Assembly: GCA_028865155.1 (NCBI GenBank)
Contig: JAGWKW010000052.1
Coordinates: forward strand, 1-8,545
Direction: 5' to 3'
DNA length: 8,545 nucleotides
From: Alphaproteobacteria bacterium
GTDB taxonomy: Bacteria > Pseudomonadota > Alphaproteobacteria > UBA9219
Shown here: piece after piece, positions 5,938 through 8,545 of the stretch
Position numbering within the stretch: the first letter of the stretch is position 1
How the letters are laid out: each line of letters opens with the position of its first letter
Position numbers and translations under genes: made by a program
Notes under the pieces: model-generated
Seen by the model: the letters and a program-made list of their open reading frames with translations, nothing else
What the model was told of the DNA's origin: nothing
Databases searched by the model: none

Positions 5938-6933
5938 GTGAAAATCGCCATCGCCGGATTGGGTAATGTAGGAGCGGCGACGCTCAAACTGCTGTGCGAA
6001 AACGCCGCGCTTTTGCGGGCGCGCGCCGGGCAGGATCTGGCCGTGACGGCGGTCAGCGCGCGGGACAAATCGAAACCGCGCGCCTGCGATGCGTCGGGGA
6101 TAGATTGGGCTGAAGATCCGTGCGATCTCGCCGCGCGCGCGGATGTCGATACGGTGGTCGAAGCGATAGGCGGCGCGGAAGGAATTTCGTACGACCTTGC
6201 GCTGGCGGCATTGCGCGGCGGCAAGCATTTCGTCACGGCCAACAAGGCCTTGATCGCGGCGCACGGGGTCGAACTTGCGCTGGCGGCGGAACAGGCCGGC
6301 GTGCGGCTGTCGTTCGAAGCGGCGGTCTGCGGTGCGGTTCCGGTTCTGAAAGCGCTGCGCGAAGGGTTGGCGGCCAATCATGTTTCATCGCTGCGCGGCA
6401 TTCTGAACGGCACCTGCAATTACATCCTGACGCGGATGGAAGAAGAAGGCGCCGATTTCGACACCGTCCTCGCCGACGCGCAGAGGCAAGGTTATGCCGA
6501 AGCCGATCCGTCCGACGACATCGACGGATTCGACACTGCCAACAAGCTGGCGATTCTGACGGCGGTCGCGTTCGGCCGCGCGCCCGACCTCGACGCGGTT
6601 TTCGTCGAAGGCATACGCTCGCTGACCGTCGGCGACCTGCGCGAAGCCGCCGCGCGCGGCGGGCGCATCAAGCTGCTCGGTGTCGCGACGCGCGGCGCGG
6701 ATGGCGAGGTCGTGCAACGCGTGCAGCCCGTCTTCGTTCCGCTCGACGAACCGCTGGCGCGTGTCGGCGGCGTCCTCAACGCGCTTGAGATTGTCAGCAA
6801 TTGCGCCGGAGAAACGCTGATCGAAGGGCGCGGCGCGGGCAACCCGACCGCAAGCGCTATCGTCGCCGATCTGGTCGATATCGCGCGCGGGCCGCGTTTC
6901 TACGCCTTCGGGGTTCCTGCCGGAACTTTGTGA
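5938..6933 (+). CDS. hom: Homoserine dehydrogenase lacking the ACT regulatory domain
   Basis: The enzyme reduces aspartate 4-semialdehyde to homoserine with NAD(P)H in the cytoplasm, the branch toward threonine and methionine. The 331-residue product opens with the nucleotide-binding motif GLGNVG (7-12), followed by VSARDKSKPR (39-48) and TANKAL (100-105, K103). The catalytic domain holds NGTCNYIL (157-164) and the family signature GYAEADPSDDIDGFDTANK (185-203). By spacing, E188, D199 and K203 match the yeast residues E208, D219 and K223. GRIKLLGVA (242-250) and GAGNPTASAIVADL (299-312) follow. The protein stops at FGVPAGTL, where longer relatives (about 430 residues in many proteobacteria) continue into a C-terminal ACT domain. 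The ACT domain is absent, not frameshifted, because the convergent transporter gene occupies the following DNA. Start GTG at 5938, directly after the lipoprotein stop, with AAAGGA upstream. Confidence 0.96.
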   Translation: MKIAIAGLGNVGAATLKLLCENAALLRARAGQDLAVTAVSARDKSKPRACDASGIDWAEDPCDLAARADVDTVVEAIGGAEGISYDLALAALRGGKHFVTANKALIAAHGVELALAAEQAGVRLSFEAAVCGAVPVLKALREGLAANHVSSLRGILNGTCNYILTRMEEEGADFDTVLADAQRQGYAEADPSDDIDGFDTANKLAILTAVAFGRAPDLDAVFVEGIRSLTVGDLREAAARGGRIKLLGVATRGADGEVVQRVQPVFVPLDEPLARVGGVLNALEIVSNCAGETLIEGRGAGNPTASAIVADLVDIARGPRFYAFGVPAGTL

Positions 6934-7835
6934 AGCTCGCGTATCATGGCGTAGCGTTTTTTCATCATCGCAGGGCCGGTTTCGACCGCGACGACGCTGA
7001 CAAGGATAAGAGCGCACCCGGCCATGGCCGGATACGACAGGCGCTCGCCAAGAAAGAACGCGCCCGACACCGCCGCGAACAGGCTTTCAAGCGACATGAT
7101 GATCGAAGCTTCGGCGGCGGGGGTGTATCGCTGTGCGACGATTTGCAGCGTGTAGGCGATGCCGCCCGAAAAGATTCCCGCATACAAAATATCTGGCGCG
7201 GCCTGCATCATGCCATGCCAGTCCAAAGGCTCGAACCCTGCGCCGAAAGCGCAGCCGAGAATGCCGGTAACGGCATATTGCATGAAAGCGAGAAAGAAAG
7301 GACGCTGCGCGCGCGAAAAAAATACCGACACGAGGATGATATCCGCCGCCCAGCCGACATCGCCGGCCAGAACCAGCACATCGCCTTTTGCCCATTTATG
7401 CGCGAACGAACCGTTGCCCGCCAGCAGCCATGCGCCTGCGATCGACAGCAGGCAGGCGAACAAGACGATGGGGCGCGGGCGTTTGCGCCGGAAAACCCAT
7501 TCGAAAAACGGCACCAGGATGACGTAAAGCGCAGTCAAAAAACCCGCGTTGGTCGCGCTCGTCGTCACGAGCCCGGTCTGTTGCGTCGCGATCCCGGAAA
7601 AGAGGCCGAGGCCCGCCAGCATCGCCAGCCCCAGATCGATCCGGTCGAGGCGCGGCAGCCCTTTTTTCGCTTCGTAAAGCGCGAAAGGAGTCAAAAGCAG
7701 TGCGGAAAGAAGAAAACGCACGCCGGTATAAAGAACCGGGGCCATGTGCAGATTAGCGTCTTTTTGCGCGACAAAAGTCGAGCCCCAGATAATGGCCGCC
7801 AGAAGCAACAGCACGTCGGCGCGTAAGCGGGTCAT
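6900..7835 (-). CDS. EamA-family (DMT superfamily) transporter
   Basis: The 311-residue inner-membrane protein has about ten helices in two EamA repeats. The first repeat opens with LLLLAAIIWGSTFVAQK and contains TTSATNAGFLTALYVILVPF. The second contains GGIAYTLQIVAQRYTPAAEA and then SLFAAVSGAFFLGERLSYPA, the classic EamA pattern with the conserved GE and following loop. Such proteins export amino acids, metabolites or drugs; the substrate cannot be read from sequence. I chose the ATG at 7835 because the EamA repeat begins right after it. A longer in-frame reading upstream would run into sdhB sequence in another frame. No strong Shine-Dalgarno is visible. It lies 32 bases after sdhB on the same strand, so read-through is likely. 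Its 3' end overlaps the convergent hom gene by 34 bases. The C-terminal tail after the last helix is short and basic (MMKKRYAMIRELHKVP). Confidence 0.93.
   Translation of the reverse strand: MTRLRADVLLLLAAIIWGSTFVAQKDANLHMAPVLYTGVRFLLSALLLTPFALYEAKKGLPRLDRIDLGLAMLAGLGLFSGIATQQTGLVTTSATNAGFLTALYVILVPFFEWVFRRKRPRPIVLFACLLSIAGAWLLAGNGSFAHKWAKGDVLVLAGDVGWAADIILVSVFFSRAQRPFFLAFMQYAVTGILGCAFGAGFEPLDWHGMMQAAPDILYAGIFSGGIAYTLQIVAQRYTPAAEASIIMSLESLFAAVSGAFFLGERLSYPAMAGCALILVSVVAVETGPAMMKKRYAMIRELHKVPAGTPKA
6911..6928. terminator. Weak hairpin in the hom/transporter 3' overlap, possible bidirectional terminator
   Basis: GTTCC (6913-6917) and GGAAC (6922-6926) pair around a TGCC loop, with two possible extra G-U pairs outside. 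On the plus strand a short TTTG follows, and no real T-run is present on either strand. The stem is short and lies wholly in coding sequence of both convergent genes, so this is only a candidate. Confidence 0.22.
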
Positions 7836-7867
7836 GAAAAGCCCAAAGACGGCTATGGTGAAGAGGG

Positions 7868-8545
7868 TCAGCCTTGCCGTTTTGCCATCATGCGCTTGAT
7901 CTCCGCGATTTCTTTGGCGGGGTTCAGGCCTTTGGGGCAGGTGTTGGTGCAGTTCATGATCGTGTGGCACCGGTACAGGCGGAACGGATCTTCGAGATTG
8001 TCGAGACGTTCGCCCGTCGCCTCGTCGCGGCTGTCATGCAGCCAGCGCGCAGCTTGCAGCAGAACGGCAGGGCCCAGATAGCGGTCGCTGTTCCACCAGT
8101 AGCTCGGGCAGCTCGTCGAGCAGCAGAAGCACAAAATACATTCATAAAGCCCGTCGAGGCGTTCGCGCTCTTCCGGCGATTGCAGCCTTTCGCGCGTCGG
8201 CGCGGGGCTTTCGGTTTTGAGCCAAGGCTCGATGGTCGCATATTGCGCGTAAATCGGGTTCAGGTCGGGAACCAGATCCTTGACCACTTCCATATGCGGC
8301 AGCGGATAAATCTTCACCGGGCCGTCGATTTCGTCGAGCGGCTTGGTGCAGGCCAGCGTATTGGTTCCGTCGATATTCATCGCGCACGACCCGCAAATGC
8401 CTTCGCGGCACGAACGGCGCAGAGTCAGCGTGCTGTCGATGTTGTTTTTGATATACAGCAGTGCGTCCAGAACCATCGGCCCGCAGGCAGCGAGATCGAC
8501 GGTATAGGTATCGACGTGCGGAAGCTGCCCGTCGTCGGGCGACCA
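7868..8545 (-). CDS. sdhB: Succinate dehydrogenase iron-sulfur subunit, N-terminus outside the window
   Basis: SdhB carries electrons from the FAD subunit SdhA to ubiquinone in complex II at the inner face of the cytoplasmic membrane. The visible 225 residues (of a usual 235-260) begin at [14 protein letters not shown], so roughly 20-35 residues are missing. All three cluster sites are intact. The [2Fe-2S] ligands are C46, C51, C54 ([10 protein letters not shown]) and C66. The [16 protein letters not shown] motif (136-151) and [17 protein letters not shown] (193-209) supply the [4Fe-4S] and [3Fe-4S] ligands. The tryptophans after the first motif and H194 correspond to residues near the quinone site in E. 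coli SdhB. The remaining sdh genes are presumably upstream, beyond the right edge, in the usual C-D-A-B order. An EamA transporter gene follows after 32 bases, with no visible terminator between. Confidence 0.97.
   Translation of the reverse strand, partial: WSPDDGQLPHVDTYTVDLAACGPMVLDALLYIKNNIDSTLTLRRSCREGICGSCAMNIDGTNTLACTKPLDEIDGPVKIYPLPHMEVVKDLVPDLNPIYAQYATIEPWLKTESPAPTRERLQSPEERERLDGLYECILCFCCSTSCPSYWWNSDRYLGPAVLLQAARWLHDSRDEATGERLDNLEDPFRLYRCHTIMNCTNTCPKGLNPAKEIAEIKRMMAKRQG

Noticed and set aside
4362..5966. Long plus-strand open frame of 534 codons opposite phaC
   Set aside because: It is antisense to an unmistakable phaC, its translation is arginine-rich and low-complexity, and it runs on through the lipoprotein gene in another frame. 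This is typical of a shadow frame in GC-rich coding DNA.
6801..7826. Plus-strand open frame of 341 codons after hom, considered as a possible displaced ACT domain
   Set aside because: The translation is Arg/Lys/His-rich and has no ACT-like pattern, and it lies opposite a clear EamA transporter.
7836..7970. 45-residue N-terminal extension of the second EamA transporter, up to 7970
   Set aside because: It would overlap the sdhB coding end in another frame and has hydrophilic His/Arg-rich sequence with no family match. The EamA repeat begins just after the ATG at 7835.

Overview
The window is 8.5 kb of GC-rich, densely packed bacterial chromosome. The gene set points to an alphaproteobacterium: class I polyhydroxyalkanoate synthase, a proteobacterial-type succinate dehydrogenase iron-sulfur subunit, homoserine dehydrogenase, and a PAS/HD-GYP-like membrane protein. 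No ribosomal marker is present, so a finer placement would be a guess. Eight protein genes fill almost everything. The longest stretch without a gene is about 125 bases. I see no RNA gene, mobile element, CRISPR array or phage sequence.

Layout. (1) 1-1194, minus strand: a two-gene ABC-2 exporter operon. The ATPase is complete; the permease overlaps its 3' end and runs off the left edge. A good sigma70-type promoter lies in front of the ATPase. (2) 1320-2576, plus: a two-helix membrane protein with a PAS-like domain and an HD-GYP-like domain that has lost nearly all its metal ligands. An inverted repeat abuts its start codon. (3) 2573-5531, minus: phaC followed one base later by a DMT/EamA-like membrane protein. 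The latter shares its stop codon bases with the gene in (2). (4) 5566-6933, plus: a small lipoprotein and homoserine dehydrogenase, joined stop-to-start. The dehydrogenase lacks the usual C-terminal ACT domain and overlaps the next convergent gene by 34 bases. (5) 6900-8545, minus: sdhB (its 5' part lies beyond the right edge), then a second EamA-family transporter.

How the genes fit together. PhaC polymerises hydroxyacyl-CoA into carbon-storage granules. SdhB passes electrons from succinate to quinone. Hom commits aspartate semialdehyde to threonine and methionine synthesis. These are central or storage metabolism genes accompanied by transporters, and nothing looks like a defence, secondary-metabolite or mobile island. 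The observations most worth following up are the degenerate HD-GYP-like protein, the ACT-less Hom, the acidic/proline-rich N-terminal extension of PhaC, and the 34-base divergent spacer between phaC and the lipoprotein gene. I do not see convincing evidence of a wholly new multi-gene system.
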